64,000 nucleotides of DNA from Adiantum capillus-veneris (taxonomy: Eukaryota; Streptophyta; Polypodiopsida; Polypodiales; Pteridaceae): NCBI GenBank assembly GCA_014529385.2, contig CM043959.1:48797928-48861927 (forward strand), written 5' to 3'. The notes beneath the pieces are model-generated. The model made no database searches. It saw nothing but the letters and a program-made list of their open reading frames with translations, and was not told where the DNA came from. Below are positions 35,001 through 46,500 of the stretch, in pieces. The position numbers and the translations under genes were made by a program. The stretch's first letter is position 1, and each line of letters starts with the position of its first letter.

Positions 35001-37899
35001 ACCCCCTTGATATGATACATTAGATCGTAGCATGGTTAAATGGTGATGCTTCATAAATTGAACCTAGCTTAGACAGGTGCTGGAGCCTAAATTTAAACTA
35101 ACCTTGCTAGAAGGGAGCTTATGTTTGGACTTTGAGAGAAATAGCATAAGTAATCAATTAGAGCATAGATTAGACATGTGGTGGTGGCCGGCCTTAGAGA
35201 CCAAAATCTTAATGAGCTTGGAAAGGTATTTAAGTACTGCAATTTACTTAGTTTTAGTACTCATTAAATGCATAGCTTGACAAAAGGTGGACCTTACATG
35301 GATCCTAATTTCAAGAGGTGTGGTAGACCTTCAAAACAAGCTCATATAGCTTGGACATGTGGTAGACCTTGCATGAAGACTAGTTTAGACAAGTGTGGTA
35401 CACCTTGTAACCAACACCCATTTGTTATATTAGCTTGGACAAGTGGTGGACCTTGCTTTTATGTTTCAATGGAGCATATTTTGGACAGGTGGTAGACCTT
35501 GTTTCTCTCCATGCTTCAATGGAGAGAAACTTTAGCTTGGACAAGTGGTGGACCTTGTTTTTATGTTTTAAAGGAGCATATTTCGGACAAGTGGTAGACA
35601 TAGTTTCTCTCCATGGTTCAATGGAACCCACCTCAGACAAGTGAAGTACCTTGAAACCAAACCCCCATAATACAACCTACTAAATAGGTTGGAAAATTGG
35701 TAGGATATGAAACCATCCATGATAGAGCATAGTATAGGTGAAAACGTAGTGGTCCTTATATCAATTACCCATGCATAGCTTGGACAAGTGGTGGACCTTG
35801 ATTCTCTCTATGTTTCAATGGATCCTATCTTGGACTAGAGATATATCTTACTTAGTTCCATGCTTCAATGGATTGTAGCTTGGATAAGGAGTGGAACTTC
35901 AAACAAAACTCCACAGCATAGCATATATTAACAATTCATGGGTTTTATAGAGATTGTCCTGCCTATTTTGGAGAGTTGGTACACCTTTATTCTCCATTCT
36001 TCAATGGATCTGAGGTTGGACAAGCGGAGCTGGAGAAGTGGTCAACCTTAAAATGAAACCTCCCATGCTACAACCCATCATAGATCGTATATGTAGTGGA
36101 CCTTGAAACTCTTTTATGTCCCTAGCTTAGAGAAGCATTGCACTCTTGATTATCTCCATACATGAAGGCAAGGTTGGACAAGTGGTGGACCTTCAAACCA
36201 GAATCTCTATGCAATAATAGGCAAGTGGTGGAGCTTGTTTTCTCCTTGTTCCAATGGAGCCTAGCTTAGACAAACAATGGAGCTTGCTTCTCTCCATGTT
36301 TCAATGGATCCTAGCTTAGAAAAGTGGTGGAGCTTTGCTTCTCTCCATGTTCCAATGGACCATAGCTTAGACAAGTGGTAGACCTTGAAAAACACCCCTC
36401 GTATACAACATATTATGGGGTTTTCATGTTTCAATGGCTCCTAGCTTGGACAAATGGTAGAGCTTGCTTCTCTTTATGTTTCAATGGATCCAATCTTAGC
36501 CAAGGGGTGGACCTTGAAACAAGAATCCCCCCCCCATGTACAACGTATTATGGGTTTTGAAAGCACTGGGAGAAAATAATAGCTTTGATAAGTGGTGGAC
36601 CTTGCTTCTCTCCATGCTTCAATGGAGCCGAGGTTGGACACATGTTGGAGAGAAGATGGTTGCCCATGAAATAAGACCATGCATGCTATAATCAATCATA
36701 TGTTGTACACATGGTGGACCTTGCAATTGTTTTATATGCCTAACTTGGACAAGTGGAGGACCCTTGATTACCTCCAGATATCAACAACAAGCCAAGTTTG
36801 GACAAGTGTAGTACCACCAAACCAGAATCTATATGCTACAATAGAGTATAGGTAGGACACGCGATGAACCTTGATATCAAACCATCCATGCTACTAGAGA
36901 TGATAGGTTTCACATGTGGTGGAACCTTGTATCAATGTTCTATGTGTAGTTTTTGACTAGTGATAGACCTTGAAACTAATCCCTCTAGGCTACAAGAAAA
37001 AAGAGATGGATGAGGAGGCTAGACTACTTTTGTTGCATCAATGCATCCCATGTTACCACATATACTATAGGGTTCTTGGATAAGTGTTGGATCTTGTGTC
37101 AATGCTCCATGTCTAGCTTGGACAAGTGGTGGACCTTGGTTCTCTCTATGCTTCAAATGGGCAATAGATTGGAGACACAGTGGCCTTTTTTTTCCAATGA
37201 TTTTATTTTTTGGAAACCTTGGAGGCACCATGTAAGAGGCACTCTAAGTCTTCCATACAATGGACCTATTGGACTATAAAATAATGATATCTTTCTTTGA
37301 TATTGTCATTATTTTATGCATAATATTTTCTTCTTTTTGCAGACACAAAGGAGTTAAGTGATATAAAATCTAGATGTATTTCACACTATGATTGGCATGA
37401 AGATCCTTTTGGGACACCAACTTTTCCTATTCCCAAAGATGTAATTTTCCATATTAACGGTGTGGATTTTGAAGTGCGACTTTCATGTATTGAAGGAGCT
37501 GGTTATGGGCTATTTGTGCATACTACCCTGGAAAGTGGTTTGACTATTCTAAACTATGGAGGGCATAAGTATAGATTTCAAGACTGGAAAAAGATATGCA
37601 AAATATTTCCAAGAGCTTATAAATATTCTCTTCTAGAGGATCCAAACATAGAAGAAGAGGAAGATCAATCATACATTATTGGTTGTGTAGAAGAAGGAAA
37701 CGTGTCGGGCTATATAAATAGTTCTCACAGTACAAATGTCTGTCCCAACGTACGCTATACATTTGATCCAAATTTGCCACCTTGGCATAAATGCACCTCT
37801 TCACACATCAAGTCAGAAGAATATGGCCATGTATGCATTGAGACTATTTGTCAAGTTGAAGCAGGAGAAGAGTTGTTTGCTGACTATAACTTTACTTGA
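32090..37899 (+). CDS. spliced gene of element G: ParB/DGQHR-like protein with SET-domain last exon
   Basis: Proposed exons are 32090-33282 (ATG at 32095, MAPKKQ), 33367-34747 and 37343-37899. Intron 33283-33366 is 84 bp, GTAAGT...TTTCAG. Intron 34748-37342 is GTATGT...TTGCAG, and its flanks keep the frame (phase 1). The acceptor TTTTTTTTGTTTCAG before 32090 implies an upstream exon. Exon 1 has basic linkers and a domain with APDHYNARIM and YWILDGQHSIYAAKVL (Asp ~296), like ParB/Srx or DGQHR proteins. Exon 2 has helical segments and, near residue 760, LVDVFGDGSLVAQ, which resembles the SAM-binding loop of DNA methyltransferases. No DPPY motif is seen. The last exon adds a SET domain. Total is about 1040 residues. 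Without the second splice the protein would stop at 34758. Confidence 0.7.
33283..33366 (+). other. 84-bp GT-AG intron in the ParB-like gene
   Basis: The junction GGATGGGAT|GTAAGTTA ... TTTCTTTTCAG|GGTTTTCTTCG keeps the frame in phase 0. The unspliced frame stops shortly after the donor, so splicing is needed. Confidence 0.88.
34759..37342 (+). repeat. diverged 20-bp-motif array between exons
   Basis: Degenerate motif copies (for example at about 35435, 35541, 35778, 36175 and 37118) alternate with ATGTTTCAATGGA-type spacers. No exon is seen until the acceptor TTCTTCTTTTTGCAG at 37342. Confidence 0.8.
37343..37899 (+). CDS. SET-domain exon (histone-lysine methyltransferase-like)
   Basis: The exon opens after TTTTTGCAG at 37342 with two bases completing a codon and runs 185 codons to TGA. 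It has no in-frame ATG before the domain, so it depends on an upstream exon. Motifs are: IEGAGYGLFVHTTL (GxG SAM loop of SET N-terminus), GYINSSHSTNVCPNV (equivalent of the RYINHSCxPN motif, with SSHS replacing NHSC) and EAGEELFADYNF (equivalent of the GEELTYDY motif). SET domains methylate lysines of histones or other proteins. The altered NHS motif leaves catalytic activity uncertain. It lacks pre-SET and post-SET cysteines. Confidence 0.8.
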
Positions 37900-38541
37900 C
37901 ATTGTAAAGTATTGTACATGGATGGAAATCTCAAGTACATGCATCATTTTCATTTTTCATGGATGAAATCTCAAGTGAATATAACATTTGATTATTGTTT
38001 AGTTTATGCTCAACGAGAATCTAGAGTGCTCTTATGCTTTGTGTGTTGTCTAACATATTTGACTACCTTGGCCATAGAATCTTGATTCTACTCTAGATTT
38101 GTGATAAATCTTACCAAAATTTAATCAATGTCTAGGTTGGACAAGTGGTGGGGCTTCAAACATTACTGTCTTAAACAAGTGGAGTTATCTTACTTGAATA
38201 AGTGGTGGCCTTTGAATCCAAATCTAAGCCAAATCTCTAATTATTTTCTTGTAGTCTAGGTTGGACATTTGGTGGACCTTGTATCCATGTTTCCTCAACA
38301 AGGGTGGCTTTTAGTTTTCACTTTAAGTACTCATCTTTAATAAAGTGTAGGATGGAAAATGTTGAGTTAGTAGATTGTATTTTAGACAAGTGGTGTTTGG
38401 TGTACGAATGCTGAAAATGGTTGCAAGGATTCTAACAACGACTTTACCTTAAATAAATTTCTTACTAGGAGTTCTACATATAAATATGGTGAATAAAATT
38501 CTAGTGGTTTTGAGATACCATTTGTGTGTGTGTTTTCTTAG
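37900..38541 (+). other. interval with sparse motif copies
   Basis: Three or four 20-bp motif variants (about 38131, 38200 and 38260, plus a degenerate one near 38386) lie in AT-rich DNA. The interval ends at the acceptor GTGTGTTTTCTTAG (38541). Confidence 0.7.
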
Positions 38542-39940
38542 ATTCACAAACTGGGATGGATAACGCTCCTATGGTTCAGTCAACAACTATAGAATCCATA
38601 GATTCTATGGTTTCTAAAGTGCCCAAGATGGATGATATTTCTATACTAGAGTCTAGTGTTGTGCAACTTGAGCAAGCTTCCAATAATGAGAACCAAGAAA
38701 TCGATGCTTCAAAAATGCAACATACATCAAAAGAGACTGAAAAGTCCACTCACGAGCTATTGCCAATTGGTACTACGTCATGTAGCGTAGATGTTGAGAA
38801 ATCCATGCTTACAATTATATTGGATTTAAATGGTCTATTGTTGAAACGTTCCCCTCAACCATCCTCACACCTCAGTGCAAATGGATTCAAAAAGATATAT
38901 TATACTCAGGCCAGGTTGCATCCAATTCTTGAAGACTATTTTACAAAGGTTTAATGTTGCAATTTGGTCGACAGCTACTAGGAATAATGTGTATCAAATC
39001 CTTGCAGCACTAAACAACTTAGCTAAGGATACATTTCCTTTCTTTGCAATTTGGTCGCAAGATGTTTGCTACACCGCTCAAACTCAAAAATTGTTTAGAC
39101 CCGACAATCCAAACGTTGAGGCAATGTTCAAGCCTCTAGCCAAAATTGCCATGGGGTTTGAATGTGATCCACAAAGAACAGTGCTTATTGATGACTCTCC
39201 TTACAAGGGATGTATTTCACCAGCAAACAATTGCATTTTTCCACCACAATTTGATGCTCAGAAGATGGTTGACAATATGCTCTTGGAGGAGCTACTGCCA
39301 TACTTGATTCAGCTTGATGAGAGAAGGGATGTGCGTGATTTAATTGCTTCTAATCGTTATGGACAACCTATAGTGACAAATGATAGTGAATACAAACAAA
39401 TCATGGAGTATTGGAAGCAGAAAAATGATGTTTGGTCAGCTAAGGTGTTCTTTACAAGAAGAATACCACCTGCAAAAGGTGACAGAGATGAAACTATCAT
39501 TGAAGATGCAAGTGACACAAGCCACCGCAATGAAATGAGAAGAGCCCAAATACAAGAGATCTTGGCAAAGGAGCGTACACCCATTGAAAGCATGAAGGCG
39601 TCACAATTGACCACTTTAGCTAGGCAATTGGGTTGTAACACAAAAGGAGTTTTGAAGGCAACCACAACAAAGGCTTATATAAATAAGGTGAAAGCTGAGA
39701 ACAATCTTCTAAGGCTGGATAGAAAGCAACCCTAAGGTACTAGTGACATGTCATATATTCTTGATACACATGCTTGAACACTCATGTGCATGGTATCTAA
39801 CAAATCTTTCTTTTTATTCCTTCTTGCAGGATCTTACAAAGGATACTACTAGATGGAGCTCAATCAATAGAGATTTTGATATTTTTGCTCAAAATAATGA
39901 AGCAGTCACCTACATTTTTTGTTTATCAATTTCTTGAGAG
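38542..39940 (+). pseudogene. NIF/FCP1-like HAD phosphatase exon, copy 1 (frameshifted)
   Basis: After an acceptor at 38541 the frame encodes an acidic lead (in-frame ATG at 38556) and then the NLI-interacting-factor domain: IILDLNGLLLKRS (motif I) and LHPILEDYF. At about 38944-38955 the frame breaks, consistent with a 2-bp loss, and the next frame continues FNVAIWSTATRNN (motif II), TVLIDDSPYKG (motif IV) and a basic tail to TAA at 39733-39735. A 93-bp GT-AG intron (39737-39829) lies in the 3' UTR, and the last exon starts GATCTTACAAAGG. NIF phosphatases remove phosphate from Ser, as in RNA polymerase II CTD. Motif I is DLNGL rather than DxDxT/V, as in a plant subgroup with LDLNGLL. Without knowing whether the frameshift is real, I treat it as broken. 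Confidence 0.8.
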
Positions 39941-40640
39941 ACTTTATTTTAGTTTGTAATCATCAAATGAAATGAAAAGTATCCGTCTTATTAAGATTGT
40001 TGATCTTTTTCTTGTTCAAACCTTTCAATTGTGATTTATAGTTTTGTTAGCATGAGATTGTGCTTTTTTAGTTTGAAAAAAACTGTCAAAGATCCAAGTC
40101 TTTTTGGCTTTACTTAAGTTATTAATTGTGAAAGATCCAAGTTTTTTTTCTTTACTTAAGTTATTGATTGCCTATGTAATAGTCCTTAAAACAATATCGG
40201 ATGGCTTTCTTGCTCCCATGTCTCACATTGGTCTTTAGGTAAGACAAGTGGTGACCTTGAAAGTATGGTCTCATATCTCGATCAAGTGAAGAGACATGAA
40301 GCTTAAATATCACTACTATGTATCTAGTGTTAAAATCCATCGAGACAAAGACTAGATAGCCAAATTGCAGTCGAGTTTAAGTGAAAAATCCATTTGAGCT
40401 AAGGTAAAACTTATAGTGCCTCATTTTTCTAGGATTCTACCCCATCAAGGAAGTTATAATCTAGCACAAACCAATTAAGACTCTTTTGGAGCCTAGATAG
40501 GACAATTCGTGGAACTTATGAAACTTATTATTGAGTTAGAGTTTAGTTTAGATAAGCAAAAGATCTTCAAACCAGCACTTGGTCTTACTATTCAATATTC
40601 AAAGTCCCTTGAGGCTAACAAATTACATACCCACTTGTAA
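39941..40640. other. AT-rich interval after NIF copy 1
   Basis: No gene is seen. It has repeated AAAGATCCAAGT near 40088-40140 and one plus-oriented degenerate motif at about 40238. This is where motif orientation changes. Confidence 0.5.
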
Positions 40641-43600
40641 CCTAACTAATGAGTAATTATATAGATCTAAGCAAGTATATATAATGAGTCTTCAAACTAA
40701 TAATCCAAGGGAAGAGAGTAGCAAGGTCCACTACTTGTCCAAGCTCAGCTCTAGACAACATAGAAAGATGCTAGTTCTACTAATTGTCTAATTATAGGCA
40801 TGGAGAAATGATAGAAGGTTGACCACTTGTCCAACCTATCATCTCTAGTAAGATGGGAGGTTTGGCCTTAAGATTCACCATGTAACCAACCTATACATCA
40901 TTGTATTATGAAGAGTAAAAAAGCAAAGCTCCACCACTTGTCCAAGCTAGTTCTAAAATCCACATGGAGATAAGCAAGCTCCACCATTTGTCGAATCTCT
41001 CTTCCATTAAAACATGAAAAAACTCATCTATGTTGTACAGGGGGACTTTTTTCCAAGGTCCACCACTTGTCCAAGCTAGGATCCCTAGTAGCACGAGTGT
41101 TTTGGTCTCAAGATACACCACTTGTACACTCTATGTCATTATATTAAGAAGAACTATGTATTAAGGTCCACCACTTGTCCAACCTATAAGGTTATATCTT
41201 AAATGGTATCCTTTCTCACCACTTGAAATGCCCATGATATGTTTTACACGGGGGTTTCATTCCAAGGTCCACCACTTGTCCAAGCTAACTCTATTCAAAC
41301 ATAGAGAGAAGCAAAGGTCCACCACTTGTCCAAGCTAACTCTATTCAAACATAGAGAGAAGCAAAGGTTCACCACTTGTCAAAGCTAGGCTCCGTTGAAG
41401 TATGGAGAGAAGTAACCTCCATCATTTTTCCAAGATAGGTGCCATTCAAACATGGAAAGAATCAAGATCTACCATGTCTCCGAGATTCTAGGCTCCATTG
41501 AAACACCCTAAAACCATGATATTTTGTACATGGGGTGTTTGCATTCAAGGTCTACCACTTCTCTAACGTATTATACCTAGTAGCATGAGTGATTTGGTCT
41601 TAAGATTCACCACTTATCCACTCTATGTCATTATATTAAGAATAACTGGGTGTTAAGGTCCACCACTAGTCCAACCTATAAGGGTATATCTTAAATGGTA
41701 TCCTTCACCACTTATCAAGGTCCATCACCACTTTTCCAACCTATAAGGTTATATCTTGAATGATATTTTTCCTCATCACTTGTAATGTCCATGCTATGTT
41801 TTACAAAGGGGTTTTGTTCCAAGACCCACCACTTGTCCAAGCTAACTCCATCCACCACTTGTCCAAGATAGGCTCCATTGAAACATGGAGAGAAGGATGA
41901 TCCACCATTTCTCCAAGATAGGTTCCATTGAAACATTGAGAGAAGCAATCTCCACCATGTCTCCAAGCTAGGCTCCATTGAAATACCCTAAACCCATAAT
42001 TTTGTACATGAGGGGTTTACATTCAAGGTCCACCACTTGTCCAACCTATAATCCCTAGTAGCAAGAGTGGTTTGGTCTCAAGATTCACCACTTGTACACT
42101 CTATGTCATTATATTAAGAAGAAATATGTGTTAAAGTCCACCACTTGTCCAGCCTATAAGGTTATATTTTAAATAGTATCCTTTCTCACCACTTGAAATG
42201 CCCATGATATGTTTTACATGGGGGTTTCATTCCAAGGTCCACCACTTGTCCAAGCTAACTCTATTAAAACATATAGAGAAAGAAAGGTCCACCACTTGTC
42301 CAAGCTAGGCTCATTGAAACATGGAGAGAAGGAACCTCCACTGTTTCTCCTAGATAGGCTCCATTGAAACATGGAGAGAAATAAGCTCCACCATGTCTCC
42401 AAGTTGCTAGGCTCCATTGAAATACCCAATACCCATAATTTTTTGTACATGGGGGGTTTACATTCAAGGTTCACCACTTGTCCAACCTATTATCCCTAGT
42501 AGGTTTGGTCTCATGATTCACCACTTGTCCACTCTATGTCATTATATTAAGAGGAATTAGGTGTTAAGGTCCACCACTTGTCCAACCTATAATGTTATAG
42601 CTTGAATGGTATTTTTTCTCACCACTTGTAATGCCCATGACATGATTTACATGGGGGTTTTGTTCCAAGGTACACCACTTATCCAAGATAAATCTATTGA
42701 AACATAGAGAGAAACAAAGGTCCACCACTTTTCCAAGCTAGGCTGCATTGAAACATGGACCTTAATACCAAATTATTTCTAGTAGCATGAGTGATATTTT
42801 GTACATGGGGCGTTTACATTCAAGGTCCACCACTTGTCCAACCTATTTCCCTAGTAGGTTTGGTCCCAATTTCACCACTTATCCACTCTATGTCATTATA
42901 TTAAGAATAATTGGGTGTTAAGGTCCACCACTTGTCCAACCTATAAGGTTATATATTGAATGGTATTTTTTCTCACCACTTGTAATGCCCATGATATGTT
43001 TTACATGGGGTTTTTGTTCCAAGGTCCACCACTTTTCCAAGATAACTCTATTTAAACATAGAGAGAAACAAAGGTCCACCACTTGTCCAATCTAGGCTCC
43101 ATTGAAACATGGAGAGAATGATGCTGCACCATTTATCCAAGATAGGCTGCATTGAAACATGGAGAGAAGCAAGCTTTACCATGTTTCCAAGCTAGGATCC
43201 ATTGAAACACTCTAGGGGGTTTTATTTCAAGGCCCACCACTTGTTTAACCTATTATCCCTAGTAGCATGAGTGGTTTGGTTTCAAGATTCACCACTTGTA
43301 CACTCTATGTCATTATATTGTGTTAAGTCCACCACTTGTCCAACCTATAAGGTTATATCTTAAATGGTATCCTTTCTCGCCACTTGAAATGCCCATGATA
43401 TGTTTTACATGGGAGTTTCATTCCAAGATCCACCACTTGTCCAAGCTAACCATATTCAAACATAGAGAGAAACAAAGGTCCACGACTTGTCCAAGCTAGG
43501 CTCCATTGAAACATGGAGAGAAGGAACCTCCACCATTTCTCCTAGATAGGCTCCATTAAAACATGGAGAGAAGTAAGTTCCACCATGTCTCCAAGATGCT

Positions 43601-44560
43601 AGGCTCCATTGAAATACGCAAAACCCATGATATTTTGTACATGGGTGATTTACATTCAAGGTCAACCATTTCTCCAACCTATTATCCCTAGTAGGTTTGG
43701 TCTCACAATTCACCACTTTTCCACTATATGTCATTATAATAAGAGGAATTGGGTGCTAAGGTCCACCACTTGTCCAGCCTATAAGGTTATACCTTGAATG
43801 GTATTTTTTCTCACCACTTGTAATGCCCATGACATGCTTTACATGGGGGTTTTGTTCCAAGGTTCACCACTTGTCCAAGAAAATTCTATTGAAACATAGA
43901 GAGAAACAAAGGTCCACCACTTTTCCAAGCTAGGCTCCATTGAAACATGGACCTTAATACCAAATTATTCCTAGTAGCATGAGTAATATTTTGTACATGG
44001 GGGGTTTGCATTCAAGGTCCACCACTTGTCCAACGTACTTTTCCTAGTAGGTTTGGTCGCAAGATTCACCACTTGTCCACTCTATGTCATTATATTAATA
44101 ATAATTGGGTGTTAAGGTCCACCACTTTTCCAACCTATAAGGTTATATATTGAATGGTATTTTTTCTCACCACTTGTAATGTCCATGATATGTTTTACAT
44201 GGGGATTTTGTTCCAAGGTCCACCACTTGTCCAAGCTAGATCTGTTCAAACATAGAGAGAAACAAACATGCACCACTTGTCCAAGGTAGGCTCCATTGAA
44301 ACATGGAGAGAATGATGCTCCACCATTTATCCAAGATAGACTCCATTGAAACATGGAGAGAAGTAAGCTCCACCATGTTTCCAAGATGCTAGAGTCCATT
44401 GAAATACCCAAAACCCCTGATACTTTGTACATGGGGGGTTTACATTCAAGGTCCACCACTTGTCCAACCTATTATCCCTAGTAGCATGAGTGGCTTGGTC
44501 TCAGGATTCACCACTTGTCCACTCTATATCATTATATTAAGAAAAATTGGGTTTCCATAT
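40641..44560 (-). repeat. inverted-orientation 20-bp-motif higher-order array
   Basis: Here the motif reads AAGGTCCACCACTTGTCCAA on the plus strand. The seven-variant order of the left array is recognisable in reverse, with spacers such as CTCCATTGAAACATGGAGAG. Its left edge (about 40640-40800) is the inverse of the edge at 31860-32010. Confidence 0.9.
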
Positions 44561-44889
44561 CTAAATGGATCTTTGCTTGGATAAGTGGTAGACCTTGAGA
44601 CCTAAATACCCATTCTACACTAGAGCATTGGTTAAGCCTTATACACTTCAAGCATACCTTTAACAACAAGTAGTAGTTATTAGTTGACTTAAATCTAGTT
44701 GAACTCCATGGTATTGAGACTAAGAGAGAGTGTAGCATAAAAAAGAGTCAGGATTTTAATTTGACTTTCTTTCTATTAATGAGTAGATCATAGATGGATT
44801 TTGGTATCTAATAAAACCTTAGGGTAGACAATGTAAAAATCATGTCTATTGTTGTGTTTGCATTAAGTGTTCTTGTTCTTTAATTTCAG
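44561..44889. other. interval before NIF copy 2
   Basis: One plus-oriented degenerate motif (about 44577) is present, then AT-rich DNA ending at the acceptor CTTGTTCTTTAATTTCAG (44889). Confidence 0.6.
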
Positions 44890-45665
44890 AACCATTACAG
44901 AAAAATGGATTGGCTATATGCTGGCATAAATTGAAGAAAACTATTGAATTACCCATCCAACCTCCTCCAAGACCTTGTCCAAGGAATGAATCACCTCCTT
45001 ATCACCTACCACTTGCTTTCAAGGACATCAAAAGAGTACTTATCTTGGATCTAGAGGGGTTACTTCTCAAGACAGTTGAAATGAAACATGGAGATTCTAT
45101 GCCATCTTGGGCTCAACACATGCGACTTGTGGAGGACAAAGATGAAGTTTATCATGTGGTGCGACCAGACGCACAAAGTTTTTTGGATTTTTGTGCTGAA
45201 TACTTTGAGCTATGGATATGGAGTTGCTATAACTTAACAAGGGTGCAACGCATCACACAAAAGTGTTTTCCTGAGCAGTATACCAAGTTCAAGGTGTTTA
45301 TGAGTAACAAAAATTGCCAAAATCCAAATATCATGTTAGGATTTACAAGGGTTTATCACAAAAATCTGAGTGATATTTGGAAGATATTTGAGGATTTGGA
45401 TGCAAACAATACCTTAATTTTTGATGACACTCCATATAGGGTGATGTGGAACATGCCAGGGACATATCTTATATTTCCAAAGATGTGGAGGCAAACTTCC
45501 GAGCAACTTCAAAACTTCTTGCAGAGAACCATAATTCCATGGTTGGTAGGATGGTTGTATGCAAGAGATAAGAGAGTCTATACATATAACACAATTGTAA
45601 ATCAGTATAGTGATTCTGAGACAAATTATGTCCTTGGTGTGTACTTGTCAACACGAAAGCATTGA
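44890..45665 (+). CDS. NIF/FCP1-like HAD phosphatase exon, copy 2
   Basis: The exon begins after TTTAATTTCAG with two bases completing a codon and is open for 258 codons to TGA at 45663-45665. There is no in-frame ATG ahead of the domain, so the start must be supplied by an upstream exon. Motifs are VLILDLEGLLLKT (motif I, second acid Glu), HVVRPDAQSFL, ELWIWSCYNLTR (motif II), NTLIFDDTPYRV (motif IV, DD) and a C-terminal cap with MWRQTSEQLQNFLQ. It shares layout with copy 1 but is well diverged, so the two are not a recent duplication. The altered motif I makes classical aspartyl-phosphate chemistry doubtful. Confidence 0.8.
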
Positions 45666-46500
45666 ATAAATATGGCTATAAGATGCTTTTTTTATTCTAG
45701 TGTGTATCTTTCAACATTTGTATAATTTGATATAGTCTTTTTTTTTTTTTATAAAAGGTGTGTCAATTTTATGAACACTTGAATGGAGTGCACCCTACTC
45801 TAAGGGGACTTCAATGTACTATTGGAGTGCATCCTATTGTAAGGGGACTCTGATGTATTGCTAGAGTGCACCCAAATTTTTGGGGACTCATTTTTTATTT
45901 GATTGGGGCCTATGTTGGGTCATATAGTAAAAGAAATTCATTTTTTGTCAATTCAGATCGAGGTTGCATTTATTTGGAACTATGAAAGAATTGATGTTTG
46001 ATGTCAAAATAAAACTTGTAGTGTGGATCAGAGAATTCATGGACTTTAAATATGTGAGAGGGATCTTTTTCTTGGGCACAAATGTTTGCTTCAAGAATTT
46101 TGTCATTACATACTTTATGTGAAAGAGTTTTAGAACCTAAAAGACTTTGAAAACAAAACTATGGAATCTAAGTGCATGTATTCTTGAATGGCTTGAAAGT
46201 TGATGTATACATGCATGTCGCTTTGATGAAGATTTAGATCTGACAAGATGGAAAGATATAATTCTTGGACGTTACCTTTGTCAATTTGGTAATAACATAT
46301 TTAACTTTCTTTTAATATGGGTGGAAAATATATTATTATGTGCATTTGGAAAATATATTATTATGTGCATATTTAACTTTCTTTTAATATGGGTGGAAAA
46401 TATATTATTATGTGCATTTGGAACCTAATTGCTTGACCTTCAAACCAAGATTCCTATGTTATTTTTTCATATACTTTTTTATACTGAATTAAGATTGTGG
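45666..46500 (+). other. 3' region of NIF copy 2 with short tandem repeats
   Basis: Three ~52-bp units occur at about 45786-45893 (GAGTGCACCCTACT, GAGTGCATCCTATT and GAGTGCACCCAAAT, each followed by AGGGGACT or GGGGACT). A tandem duplication of TTTAACTTTCTTTTAATATGG occurs at about 46301-46400. Nothing coding is seen. Confidence 0.65.
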
